Origin: an uncultured Actinotalea sp.
GTDB taxonomy: Bacteria > Actinomycetota > Actinomycetes > Actinomycetales > Cellulomonadaceae
Assembly (NCBI RefSeq): GCF_946885855.1
Contig: NZ_CAMPHH010000003.1
Coordinates: 1-34,086, forward strand
Length of the DNA: 34,086 bases
Reading direction: 5' to 3'
A program made the position numbers and the translations under genes. Below are positions 25,757-32,033 of this stretch, piece by piece (the first letter of the stretch is position 1; each line of letters opens with the position of its first letter). The notes below the pieces were generated by a model. It made no database searches and had not been told where the DNA came from. It saw only the letters and a list, made by a program, of their open reading frames with translations.

Positions 25757-26685
25757 CACGCACCACCCTTCACCGTGGCTGCGACGTCGACCGACCAGGG
25801 CGACAGCCACTTCTGCAGGTACAGCAGGCTCTGCGTGAAGAGCGTGCCGACGAGGACGATGACGGACGCGAGGGCGAAGAAGTGGCCGAGCTGGCGGTCC
25901 AGCCCGAGCACGGTCAGCTCGCGCCCGGTGCCGAACGTGATCCAGAGCTCGGCGATGATCATGCCCTGCACCGCCTGCCCGAGGCCGAGCCGCAGGCCGG
26001 CGATGATGAAGGGCAGCGTCCCCGGGAGCGTCACGCCGAAGAAGCGCTTGACCTGGCTCGCGTTGAAGGACCGGGACATCTCCACGATGTCGGCGTCGAT
26101 GGAGCGCACGCCGTCCGCGGGGTTGATGACGACGTAGAAGAAGGAGAAGAGGAAGACGACCGCGACGCGGAACTGGAACCCGGTGCCGAAGACGAGGATG
26201 AGGAACGGCAGGATCGCCGCGAGCGACGTGACGAAGAGGATGTTCACGTAGGGGCCGAGGAACCACTCGACGGTCCGGAAGGAACCGATGAGCAGCCCGA
26301 GCGGGATCCCGATGACGGCCGCGAGGCCGAAGCCGACGAGCATCTGCTGGAAGCTCGTTGCCACCAGCGCCAGGTTCCCCTCCCGGACGACCTCGCCGTA
26401 GCCGCGGGCGACCTCGCCGAGGCTGGGGAAGAAGAACGGGCCGACGGACCGGGCGAACAGCTCCCACAGGACGAGCAGCGCGCCCCAGAAGACGACCCGC
26501 TGGACCCACGCGTTGCCGGCGAGGCGCCGCCACCCCAGGATCGGCCGCGGTGCGATCGGCGCCTCCTTCGCGCCGTGCGGCGGCCCACCGCTCGTGGCCG
26601 CACCGACGTGGGCGTCCCGCGCCAGGCCGGGCGTCGTCGCCGACGCCACCAGGCGCCGCGGACGGTCAGTGGTCACCCGAGCCAC
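25756..26685 (-). CDS. NitT/TauT-type ABC permease (first)
   Basis: This 309-residue permease has a hydrophilic N-terminal leader of about 50 residues before the first helix (VVFWGALLVLWELFARSVG). The ATPase-contact loop is EMSRSFNASQVKRFFGVTLPGTLPFIIAGLRLGLGQAVQGM. The family is the same as the second permease. The start is uncertain: GTG 26685 overlaps the ATPase gene by 20 bases, while GTG 26676 has a better-spaced GGGGGTGG upstream and would shorten the protein by three residues. With the ATPase and the other permease it forms the membrane part of the importer. Confidence 0.9.
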   Translation of the reverse strand: MARVTTDRPRRLVASATTPGLARDAHVGAATSGGPPHGAKEAPIAPRPILGWRRLAGNAWVQRVVFWGALLVLWELFARSVGPFFFPSLGEVARGYGEVVREGNLALVATSFQQMLVGFGLAAVIGIPLGLLIGSFRTVEWFLGPYVNILFVTSLAAILPFLILVFGTGFQFRVAVVFLFSFFYVVINPADGVRSIDADIVEMSRSFNASQVKRFFGVTLPGTLPFIIAGLRLGLGQAVQGMIIAELWITFGTGRELTVLGLDRQLGHFFALASVIVLVGTLFTQSLLYLQKWLSPWSVDVAATVKGGA

Positions 26686-27451
26686 CCCCGGCGCGCAGCG
26701 CGTTCCACAGGTGGGACTTGAGCCGCCCGAACTCGGGGTCGCCGCGGAGCTCGTCGCGGCGGGGCCGGGGGAACGGGATCGGGACGATCTCCGCGACCCG
26801 GCCCGGGTGCGCGCTCATGACGACCACGCGGTCCGCGAGGTAGATGGCCTCCTCGATGTCGTGCGTGATGAGCACCGCGGTGCGGCGGTCGAGCTCCCAG
26901 ATCTTCTCCAGCTCCGCCTGCATGACGAGACGGGTCTGGGCGTCCAGGGCGCCGAAGGGCTCGTCCATGAGGAGGATCTGCGGCTCGACGGCGAACGCCC
27001 GGGCCAGACCCACCCGCTGCTGCATGCCGCCGGACAGCTGGCCGGGGTAGTGGTCGGCGAACGCGCTGAGCCCGACCATCTCGATGTAGCGGTCGGAACG
27101 GCGCCGCCGCTCGGCCTTGTCGAAGCCCAGGCACTCGAGGCCGAACTCGATGTTCCCGCGGACCGTGCGCCAGGGGAGCAGGTTGGCGTGCTGGAACACC
27201 ACCCCGCGGTCCGGCCCGGGCCCGGTGACGGGCTCGCCCTGGATCCGGACGACGCCGCTGCTGGGGTGAATCAGACCGTCGATGAGCCGCAGGAGCGTCG
27301 ACTTGCCGCAGCCGCTCGCGCCGATGATGACGCAGAACTCGCCCTCCTCCACCACGAGGTCGATGTTCTGCAGGGCGTGGGTCCGGCGCGTGTCGCCGCC
27401 GCGCTTGGTCGTGAACGTCTTCGAGACGTCCTCGATCGTCAGCATACTCAT
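26666..27451 (-). CDS. NitT/TauT-type ABC transporter ATPase
   Basis: This 261-residue ATP-binding subunit has Walker A GASGCGKST (44-52), the Q-loop VVFQHANLLPW, the signature LSGGMQQR (139-146), Walker B ILLMDEPFGALD (159-170) and the His switch LITHDIEEA. The block SRP-like ending VPIPFPRPRRDELRGDPEF is typical of the nitrate/sulfonate/taurine group. ATG 27451 is used; a second in-frame ATG lies two codons later. It leads the long minus-strand run down to 15707. Its 424-base upstream gap holds a CRP-like site and operator F, so this is a probable control point for the whole run. Confidence 0.93.
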   Translation of the reverse strand: MSMLTIEDVSKTFTTKRGGDTRRTHALQNIDLVVEEGEFCVIIGASGCGKSTLLRLIDGLIHPSSGVVRIQGEPVTGPGPDRGVVFQHANLLPWRTVRGNIEFGLECLGFDKAERRRRSDRYIEMVGLSAFADHYPGQLSGGMQQRVGLARAFAVEPQILLMDEPFGALDAQTRLVMQAELEKIWELDRRTAVLITHDIEEAIYLADRVVVMSAHPGRVAEIVPIPFPRPRRDELRGDPEFGRLKSHLWNALRAGGGSGDH

Positions 27452-27478
27452 GGATCTCGCCTGTCTCGGTGGAGCACC

Positions 27479-27514
27479 GGGTCGGGTCAGGGCAGGTCGG
27501 GAAGCGGGTCGGGG
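27479..27514 (+). other. G-quadruplex-type run in importer leader
   Basis: Six runs of three or four G are separated by 2-6 bases (GGGTCGGGTCAGGGC, then GTCGGG, then GCGGGTCGGGG). The G-rich strand is the template for the importer transcript. The structure-forming potential is inferred from pattern only. Confidence 0.4.
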
Positions 27515-27635
27515 AGCGGCCCCGCGACGGGAGGGCCCGTCACGTCGGCACCGGTCGACTGGCGTGAGGTGGCTCGCGCTCGGACGCTCCGTTGCGCCCT
27601 CGCGGTCGGGGGACGTGGTGGTCGACCGGCCCGCC

Positions 27636-27651
27636 TGTGATCCACATCACT
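27636..27651. promoter_or_regulatory. CRP/GlxR-like site
   Basis: TGTGATCCACATCACT matches the CRP/GlxR consensus TGTGA-N6-TCACA at 9 of 10 positions. It lies 24 bases from operator F and 185 bases upstream of the importer ATPase start. It suggests cAMP-linked (carbon-status) control of the importer and enzyme operon. Confidence 0.5.
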
Positions 27652-27674
27652 CGATGTGCTGTATGTCAGATAAC

Positions 27675-27687
27675 GTATTCAAGATGT
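27675..27687. promoter_or_regulatory. Operator palindrome F (importer / MFS divergent region)
   Basis: GTATT-CAA-GATGT matches the shared operator at the left arm and CAA centre, with a weaker right arm. It sits in the only AT-rich patch of the divergent region, so it could control either or both directions. Confidence 0.45.
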
Positions 27688-27875
27688 GCGCACGGGTCAA
27701 GGTTCCTCGACCGCGGCTGGGTCATGAGATCGCCGCGGTCCCGAGCGGCGCGCTGCGGACCGGTCGGTCAGCCCGGCCCTTCAGCGGACCGCGCGTGCCG
27801 TACGATCCGAGCGGCCTGACGCGTGCGGCTGGCCCACCGACGGCGGAGTCCGGATGCCAGCGGGAGGTGGTCACC

Positions 27876-27974
27876 GTGGATCTCGAGGCCCTGCGTGCTG
27901 TCATCGCCGGGGTGGAGAAGCTGGCGCTCGAGGACCTCTCCGCCTACACGACCGCCGCCGAGCGGACCGCGTGA
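27876..27974 (+). CDS. Predicted 32-residue small protein coupled to MFS gene
   Basis: GTG 27876 has GGAGG 8 bases upstream, a near-ideal ribosome site, and opens a 32-codon frame whose stop overlaps the MFS start as GTGA. The product is VDLEALRAVIAGVEKLALED followed by LSAYTTAAERTA, an acidic amphipathic helix with no signal peptide or membrane segment. It may be a real small protein or a leader that delivers ribosomes to the MFS start. I do not recognise it. Confidence 0.5.
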   Translation: MDLEALRAVIAGVEKLALEDLSAYTTAAERTA

Positions 27975-29230
27975 GCGCCACCCCCGGCGGCGCCCGCCGC
28001 ACGACCTGGTTCGGACGCGTCGTCCTCAGCGCCCTCCTGCTCACCGTCGCCGTCCAGGCGATCCGCCCGATGGTGTCCTACCGGGCGCTCGCCCTCGGCG
28101 GCGGGGCGCTCGACCTCGGCGTCGTGGCGGCGTCGTTCGGCATCCTCGCCCTGGTCCTCGCGGTCCCGATGGGGCAGAGGGTCGACAGGTGGGGCGGGCC
28201 ACCCGTGCTGCTCGCCGGCGCCCTCATCGTCCTGGTGAGCGCGACCACCCTGCTGTGGATCGACTCGCTGTGGCTCCTCGCGGTCAACCAGGCGGCGCTC
28301 GGCCTGGCGCAGATCATGTTCGTGGTGGCGAACCAGGCGATGGTCGGGGCCGGTGCGCGGGAGCGGCGCGACGCCCGGTACGGCTACTACACGGCGACGG
28401 TCTCGCTTGGCCAGATGATCGGGCCGTTCGCCGCCGGTCTGCTCGCGGGGCAGGGCGGGGACGGGACGTCCGTCCGCCCCGAGGACGTCGACACCGGACG
28501 CGTCTTCGCCTGGATGGCCGGCACCGCCGTCGTCGCCGTCGGGGTCGCCGTCAGCCTGCTGCTCCGGCGCCCTCCCGGTGACGCGCGCCGCCGCGCTGCC
28601 GGCGGTCCCGCCACGACCGCGCGCGCCGCGACCGGCCGGATCCTCCGCATCCCCTCGATGCCGCAGGCGATGGTCGTCAGCCTCACCGTGATGACGAGCA
28701 TCGACCTGCTCGCGACGTACCTGCCGCTGTACGGCACCGAGACCGGGCTCTCCGTGCAGGTGGTGGGCTTCCTTCTCGCGGCGCGTGCGGGCGCGTCCGT
28801 GGCGTCCCGCCTGCTCATGACCCGGCTCATCACCCTGCTCGGTCGCAAGCGGCTCCTGGTCGTGAGCCTGCTCGCCCCGGGGGTCTCGCTCGCCGTCTTC
28901 CCGCTGCTGCCCCTGCCCGGCAAGGTCCTCGCGATGGTGCTGGCGGGCCTGGGCCTGGGCCTGGGCCAGCCGGTGACGCTGTCCTGGGTCGCCGCGGCAG
29001 CTCCGAGGCAACTCCTGGGCACGGCTCTCGGGCTGCGCGTGACCGGGAACCGGCTCGGGGTCACCGTGATCCCCCTGGCCGTGGGCGCCGTGGCGTCGGC
29101 CGCGGGCGTGGTCGCGGTGTTCGCGGCGATCGCCGTGATGCTCGGGGCCAGCACCGCGCTGCTGACGGGAGCACGGTTCGACGGCGACGAGGACGACGCG
29201 GACGACGCAGGCAGCGGGGCGGGACGGTAG
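27971..29230 (+). CDS. MFS transporter
   Basis: This 419-residue permease has about 12 hydrophobic helices. Helix 1 is VVLSALLLTVAVQAIRPMVSYRAL. The loop after helix 2 reads LAVPMGQRVDRWGG, a recognisable MFS A-motif (G-x-x-x-D-R-x-G). The C-terminus is hydrophilic and acidic (DGDEDDADDAGSGAGR). GTG 27971 is chosen for its GTGA overlap with the small ORF; an upstream ATG at 27854 would add 39 residues that look like out-of-frame sequence. It is transcribed away from the ABC importer, sharing the control region. The cargo is unknown; import of a pathway substrate or export of a product are both possible. Confidence 0.85.
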   Translation: MSATPGGARRTTWFGRVVLSALLLTVAVQAIRPMVSYRALALGGGALDLGVVAASFGILALVLAVPMGQRVDRWGGPPVLLAGALIVLVSATTLLWIDSLWLLAVNQAALGLAQIMFVVANQAMVGAGARERRDARYGYYTATVSLGQMIGPFAAGLLAGQGGDGTSVRPEDVDTGRVFAWMAGTAVVAVGVAVSLLLRRPPGDARRRAAGGPATTARAATGRILRIPSMPQAMVVSLTVMTSIDLLATYLPLYGTETGLSVQVVGFLLAARAGASVASRLLMTRLITLLGRKRLLVVSLLAPGVSLAVFPLLPLPGKVLAMVLAGLGLGLGQPVTLSWVAAAAPRQLLGTALGLRVTGNRLGVTVIPLAVGAVASAAGVVAVFAAIAVMLGASTALLTGARFDGDEDDADDAGSGAGR

Positions 29231-29248
29231 CGCCACCGTCCCGCCCCG
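29215..29248 (+). terminator. Terminator of the MFS gene
   Basis: CGGGGCGGGACGGT and ACCGTCCCGCCCCG form a 14-bp perfect stem with a 6-base loop. The left arm includes the last codons and the stop codon starts at its last base, so the hairpin overlaps the end of the gene. Confidence 0.7.
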
Positions 29249-29280
29249 CGTCGACGGCACGACCACGCGCTCGCGAGCGA

Positions 29281-29329
29281 GACCGACGTCGGCCCGCACC
29301 GCCGCGGGGGCGGTGGGCCGACGTCGGTC
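29281..29329. terminator. Long inverted repeat between convergent genes
   Basis: GACCGACGTCGGCCC and GGGCCGACGTCGGTC are perfect 15-bp complements. The inner arms CACCGCC and GGCGGTG extend the stem past a small bulge. It lies between the MFS gene and fgd and could stop transcription from both sides. Confidence 0.6.
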
Positions 29330-29348
29330 GCGCCCAGCGGGCACCGAT

Positions 29349-29377
29349 GGGGCGACCGGGACGGACCCGGGCGCCCC
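29349..29377 (-). terminator. Hairpin just after fgd
   Basis: GGGGCG-A-CCGGG, an ACGGA loop, and CCCGG-G-CGCCCC form an 11-bp stem with one mismatch, 7 bases beyond the fgd stop. Confidence 0.5.
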
Positions 29378-29383
29378 GTCGCC

Positions 29384-30388
29384 TCAGCGACCCGCGCGCT
29401 CGTGCAGCTTGGGCAGGATGTGCTGCTGGTACAGGGAGAGGAACCGCTCCTGGTCCGGCCCCGGCGCGTGGAAGACGAGGTGCTTGAAGCCCATGTCCAC
29501 GTACTCCCAGATCTTCTCGACGTGCTCGTCGGGGTCGTCCGAGACGATCCACCGGGACGCCGTGCGCTCCACCGGCAGGGCGTCGGCGAGCCGCTCCATC
29601 TCCATGGGGTCCTCGACGCCCGTCTTCTCCTCGCTCGACAGCGCGAGCGCACCCCAGAAGCGGGTGTCCTGCAGGGCCCGCTCCTTGTCGGTGTCGAAGG
29701 AGACCTTGACCTCGATCATGAGGTCCATGTCGTCGAGCGTGCGGCTCTCCTTCGCGGCGCCCTCGGCGAGCGCGGGCAGCAGCGTCTCGGTGTAGAGCGC
29801 CCGGCCCTTGCCCGAGGTGCAGATGAACCCGTCACCCAGGCGGCCGGCGAGGCGCGTCGCCGCCGGGCCCGACGCCGCGATGTAGATCGGCACGCGGTCC
29901 TCGGGACGGTCGTAGATCGTCGCCTGCTCGGTGCGGTAGTGGGTGCCCTCGAAGGTCACGCGCTCCCCCGCCCAGAGCTCCTGGATGAGCTGGATCGACT
30001 CCTTGAAGCGGGCGAAGCGCTCCTTGCCGTCCGGCCACGGGATGCCCAGCGGCGCCTCGTTCATCGCCTCGCCGGACCCGATGCCCAGGATGACGCGCCC
30101 GGGTGCCAGGCAGCCGAGCGTCGCGAAGGCGTGGGCGACGACGCCGGGGTGGTAGCGGAACGTCGGCGTCAGGACGCTCGTGCCGACCTTGACGCGCTCC
30201 GTCCGCTCGAGCAGGGCGCCGAGCCACGGCAGAGCGGCCGGCGCGTGGCCACCGGTGTGCCGCCAGGGCTGGAGGTGGTCGCTGATGAAGACGGAGTCGA
30301 AGCCCACCTGCTCCGCCCTGATCGAGTAGTCCAGGAGCTCGCGTGGCGCGAACTGCTCCGCGGACGCCTTGTAACCGAACTGCAGCAT
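29384..30388 (-). CDS. fgd: F420-dependent glucose-6-phosphate dehydrogenase
   Basis: The 334-residue enzyme oxidises glucose 6-phosphate and reduces cofactor F420 to F420H2. It closely follows the mycobacterial FGD1 sequence as I know it: FGYKASAEQFAPREL, SDHLQPWRHTGGHAP, GTSVLTPTFRYHP, GDGFICTSGKG and SRWIVSDDPDEHVEKI. The residues placed in the FGD1 active site are all present: Glu11, His38, Trp42 and Glu107 at the catalytic site (FGD1 13, 40, 44, 109), and Lys194, Lys255 and Arg279 for the phosphate (FGD1 198, 259, 283). ATG 30388 has AGAGG 4 bases upstream. Operator E is centred 57 bases upstream, tying it to the same regulon as the catabolic genes. A related sugar-phosphate or hydroxymycolate-type F420 enzyme is less likely given the phosphate residues. 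Confidence 0.93.
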   Translation of the reverse strand: MLQFGYKASAEQFAPRELLDYSIRAEQVGFDSVFISDHLQPWRHTGGHAPAALPWLGALLERTERVKVGTSVLTPTFRYHPGVVAHAFATLGCLAPGRVILGIGSGEAMNEAPLGIPWPDGKERFARFKESIQLIQELWAGERVTFEGTHYRTEQATIYDRPEDRVPIYIAASGPAATRLAGRLGDGFICTSGKGRALYTETLLPALAEGAAKESRTLDDMDLMIEVKVSFDTDKERALQDTRFWGALALSSEEKTGVEDPMEMERLADALPVERTASRWIVSDDPDEHVEKIWEYVDMGFKHLVFHAPGPDQERFLSLYQQHILPKLHERAGR

Positions 30389-30438
30389 GTGACCTCTCCC
30401 TGGGCGTCGTTGACCGAGCGGGCCGCTCGACAGTGAGT

Positions 30439-30451
30439 GTATCCAAGATAC
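30439..30451. promoter_or_regulatory. Operator palindrome E (fgd / moaE)
   Basis: GTATC-CAA-GATAC is a perfect 5-bp inverted repeat with a CAA spacer. The centre is 57 bases upstream of the fgd ATG and 127 bases upstream of moaE in the divergent gap. On the plus strand TACGAT (30449-30454) overlaps it as a possible -10 box for moaE. Confidence 0.6.
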
Positions 30452-30476
30452 GATCACACCCACCACCGTTTCCCAC

Positions 30477-30524
30477 GGCGGTCCGTTCAGGCGATCATCA
30501 GAACACGGCAGTACGGTGACCGCC
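30477..30524 (+). other. Possible structured leader of moaE-moaA
   Basis: GGCGGTC (30477-30483) can pair with GACCGCC (30518-30524), closing a 34-base interior. CAGGCG and CGCCTG offer an alternative pairing across the same interval. No match to a known Moco riboswitch core was recognised. Confidence 0.25.
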
Positions 30525-30571
30525 TGTCCCGTCCGGGGTCACCCGGGCCCGCCGTCCGTGAGGGGGACCTG

Positions 30572-31009
30572 ATGCCGCTCGTGCGCCTGACCGACCGGCC
30601 GCTCGGCGTCGAGGAGCACGTCGCAGCGGTGGCCGACCCCCGCTCCGGCGCCGTGGCGACGTTCCTCGGCCGGGTGCGCGACCACGACCCGGGGGTCACC
30701 GGCGAGGTCGTCGCCCTGGAGTACTCGGCGCACCCGGACGCCGAGCGCGTCCTGGAGCGCATCGCTGCGCACTGGGCGGCGCACGACGGGGTCCTGGGGG
30801 TGGCCGTCTCGCACCGGGTGGGTCGGCTCGCCGTCGGCGAGGCCGCGATCGTGGCCGCGGTCGCGACGGCGCACCGCCGCCTCGCCTTCGACGTGTGCGC
30901 CGGGCTCGTGGAGCAGGTCAAGGCGGAGCTGCCGGTGTGGAAGAAGGAGGTGCTCGCCGATGGCGAGCACGTGTGGGTGGGGCTGCAGCAGGACGGAGAG
31001 GCACCGTGA
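30572..31009 (+). CDS. moaE: Molybdopterin synthase catalytic subunit MoaE
   Basis: This 145-residue subunit adds two sulfurs to cyclic pyranopterin monophosphate to make molybdopterin, with MoaD as sulfur carrier. Family blocks are GAVATFLGRVRDHDPG, LEYSAHPDAE, VAVSHRVGRLAVGEAAI and VKAELPVWKKE, where Lys117 and Lys124 match the two conserved active-site lysines. ATG 30572 is preceded by GAGGGGG. The stop overlaps the moaA GTG (GTGA). No moaD, moaC or moeB is present in the window, so those must lie elsewhere. Confidence 0.95.
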   Translation: MPLVRLTDRPLGVEEHVAAVADPRSGAVATFLGRVRDHDPGVTGEVVALEYSAHPDAERVLERIAAHWAAHDGVLGVAVSHRVGRLAVGEAAIVAAVATAHRRLAFDVCAGLVEQVKAELPVWKKEVLADGEHVWVGLQQDGEAP

Positions 31010-32022
31010 GCGCGACCACGATCCCCGGCGGGCCGCTGCTGGACCGCTACGGCCGGGTCCACCGGGACCTGCGCATCTCCCTGACCGACCGCTGCTCGCT
31101 GCGCTGCACGTACTGCATGCCGGCCGAGGGCGTGCCCTGGCTGCCGGGCTCGCAGATGCTCAGCACGGACGAGCTCGTGCGGATCGCCCGGGTCGCCGTC
31201 GGACTCGGCATCGAGGAGATCCGGCTGACCGGCGGGGAGCCGCTGCTGCGGCCCGACGTCGTCGACGTCGTCCGGCGCCTCGCCGCCCTGCGCGGCCCGA
31301 ACGGCTCCCCCGAGGTGTCGCTGACGACGAACGCCCTGCGCCTACCCGCGCTCGCCGGGCCGCTCAAGGACGCGGGGCTCGCCCGGGTCAACATCAGCCT
31401 CGACACGCTGGACCGCGAGCGGTTCACGCAGCTCACGCGGCGCGACCGGCTGCCGCAGACCCTCGCCGGCATCGCGGCGGCGGACGCCGTCGGGATGCAC
31501 CCGATCAAGCTCAACGCCGTGGCGATGCGCGGGGTCAACGAGGACGAGGTCGTCGCGCTCACGCGGTTCGCCGTGGACCGCGGCTACCAGATGCGGTTCA
31601 TCGAGCAGATGCCCCTGGACGCCGGCCACACGTGGGACCGCACGCAGATGGTCACGCAGGCGGAGATCCTCGAGCGGCTCCGGTCGGCGTTCCGGCTCAC
31701 CGAGGTGCCGGGGCGCGGGTCGGCCCCGGCGGAGCTGTGGACGGTCGACGACGGCCCGGCGACCGTGGGCGTCATCGCCTCGGTCTCCGCGCCGTTCTGC
31801 GGGACGTGCGACCGGGTGCGGCTCACCGCGGACGGACAGGTGCGCGCGTGCCTGTTCTCCCGGACGGAGACGGATCTGCGCACGCTGCTGCGGGAAGGGG
31901 CCGACGACGACGCGCTCGCCGCCGCCATCCGCACGTGCCTGGCGGGCAAGAAGCCCGGGCACGACATCGACGACCCGGCGTTCCTCCAGCCCGACCGTCC
32001 GATGAGCGCGATCGGGGGCTGA
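31006..32022 (+). CDS. moaA: GTP 3',8-cyclase MoaA (radical SAM)
   Basis: This 338-residue radical-SAM enzyme starts molybdenum cofactor synthesis by rearranging GTP. The N-terminal cluster motif is CSLRCTYC (Cys30, Cys34, Cys37). The C-terminal cluster is Cys265, Cys268 and Cys282 in FCGTCDRVRLTADGQVRACL. The protein ends in the conserved Gly-Gly tail (SAIGG) needed for activity. LTGGEPLLRPDV and LTTNAL are also standard. GTG 31006 follows GGAGAGG and overlaps the moaE stop. It converges on moeA with an 11-base gap. Confidence 0.97.
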   Translation: MSATTIPGGPLLDRYGRVHRDLRISLTDRCSLRCTYCMPAEGVPWLPGSQMLSTDELVRIARVAVGLGIEEIRLTGGEPLLRPDVVDVVRRLAALRGPNGSPEVSLTTNALRLPALAGPLKDAGLARVNISLDTLDRERFTQLTRRDRLPQTLAGIAAADAVGMHPIKLNAVAMRGVNEDEVVALTRFAVDRGYQMRFIEQMPLDAGHTWDRTQMVTQAEILERLRSAFRLTEVPGRGSAPAELWTVDDGPATVGVIASVSAPFCGTCDRVRLTADGQVRACLFSRTETDLRTLLREGADDDALAAAIRTCLAGKKPGHDIDDPAFLQPDRPMSAIGG

Positions 32023-32033
32023 GGGGAAGGACC

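Larger units (their letters stand above)
27452..27875. other. 424-base divergent control region
   Basis: This gap separates the minus-strand importer operon from the plus-strand small ORF and MFS gene. From left to right it holds a G-rich quadruplex-type run (27479-27514), a 9-bp inverted repeat CCGGTCGAC...GTCGACCGG (27551-27559 and 27621-27629), a CRP/GlxR-like palindrome (27636-27651), operator F (27675-27687) and a possible -10 TACGAT at 27801-27806 facing the plus-strand genes. No convincing -35 box could be paired, and I see no further gene in it. Confidence 0.6.

Noticed and set aside
27854..27970. N-terminal extension of the plus-strand MFS from ATG 27854
   Set aside because: The added residues are Arg/Gly-rich and unlike an MFS N-terminus, and the GTG at 27971 has a GTGA junction with the small ORF.
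30439..30454. The palindromes as simple -10 promoter elements (TACGAT, TATAC)
   Set aside because: Some sites contain TAnnnT, but the symmetric arms and the CAA centre are shared across sites and strands, and no common -35 spacing was found. An operator that may overlap -10 boxes fits better.
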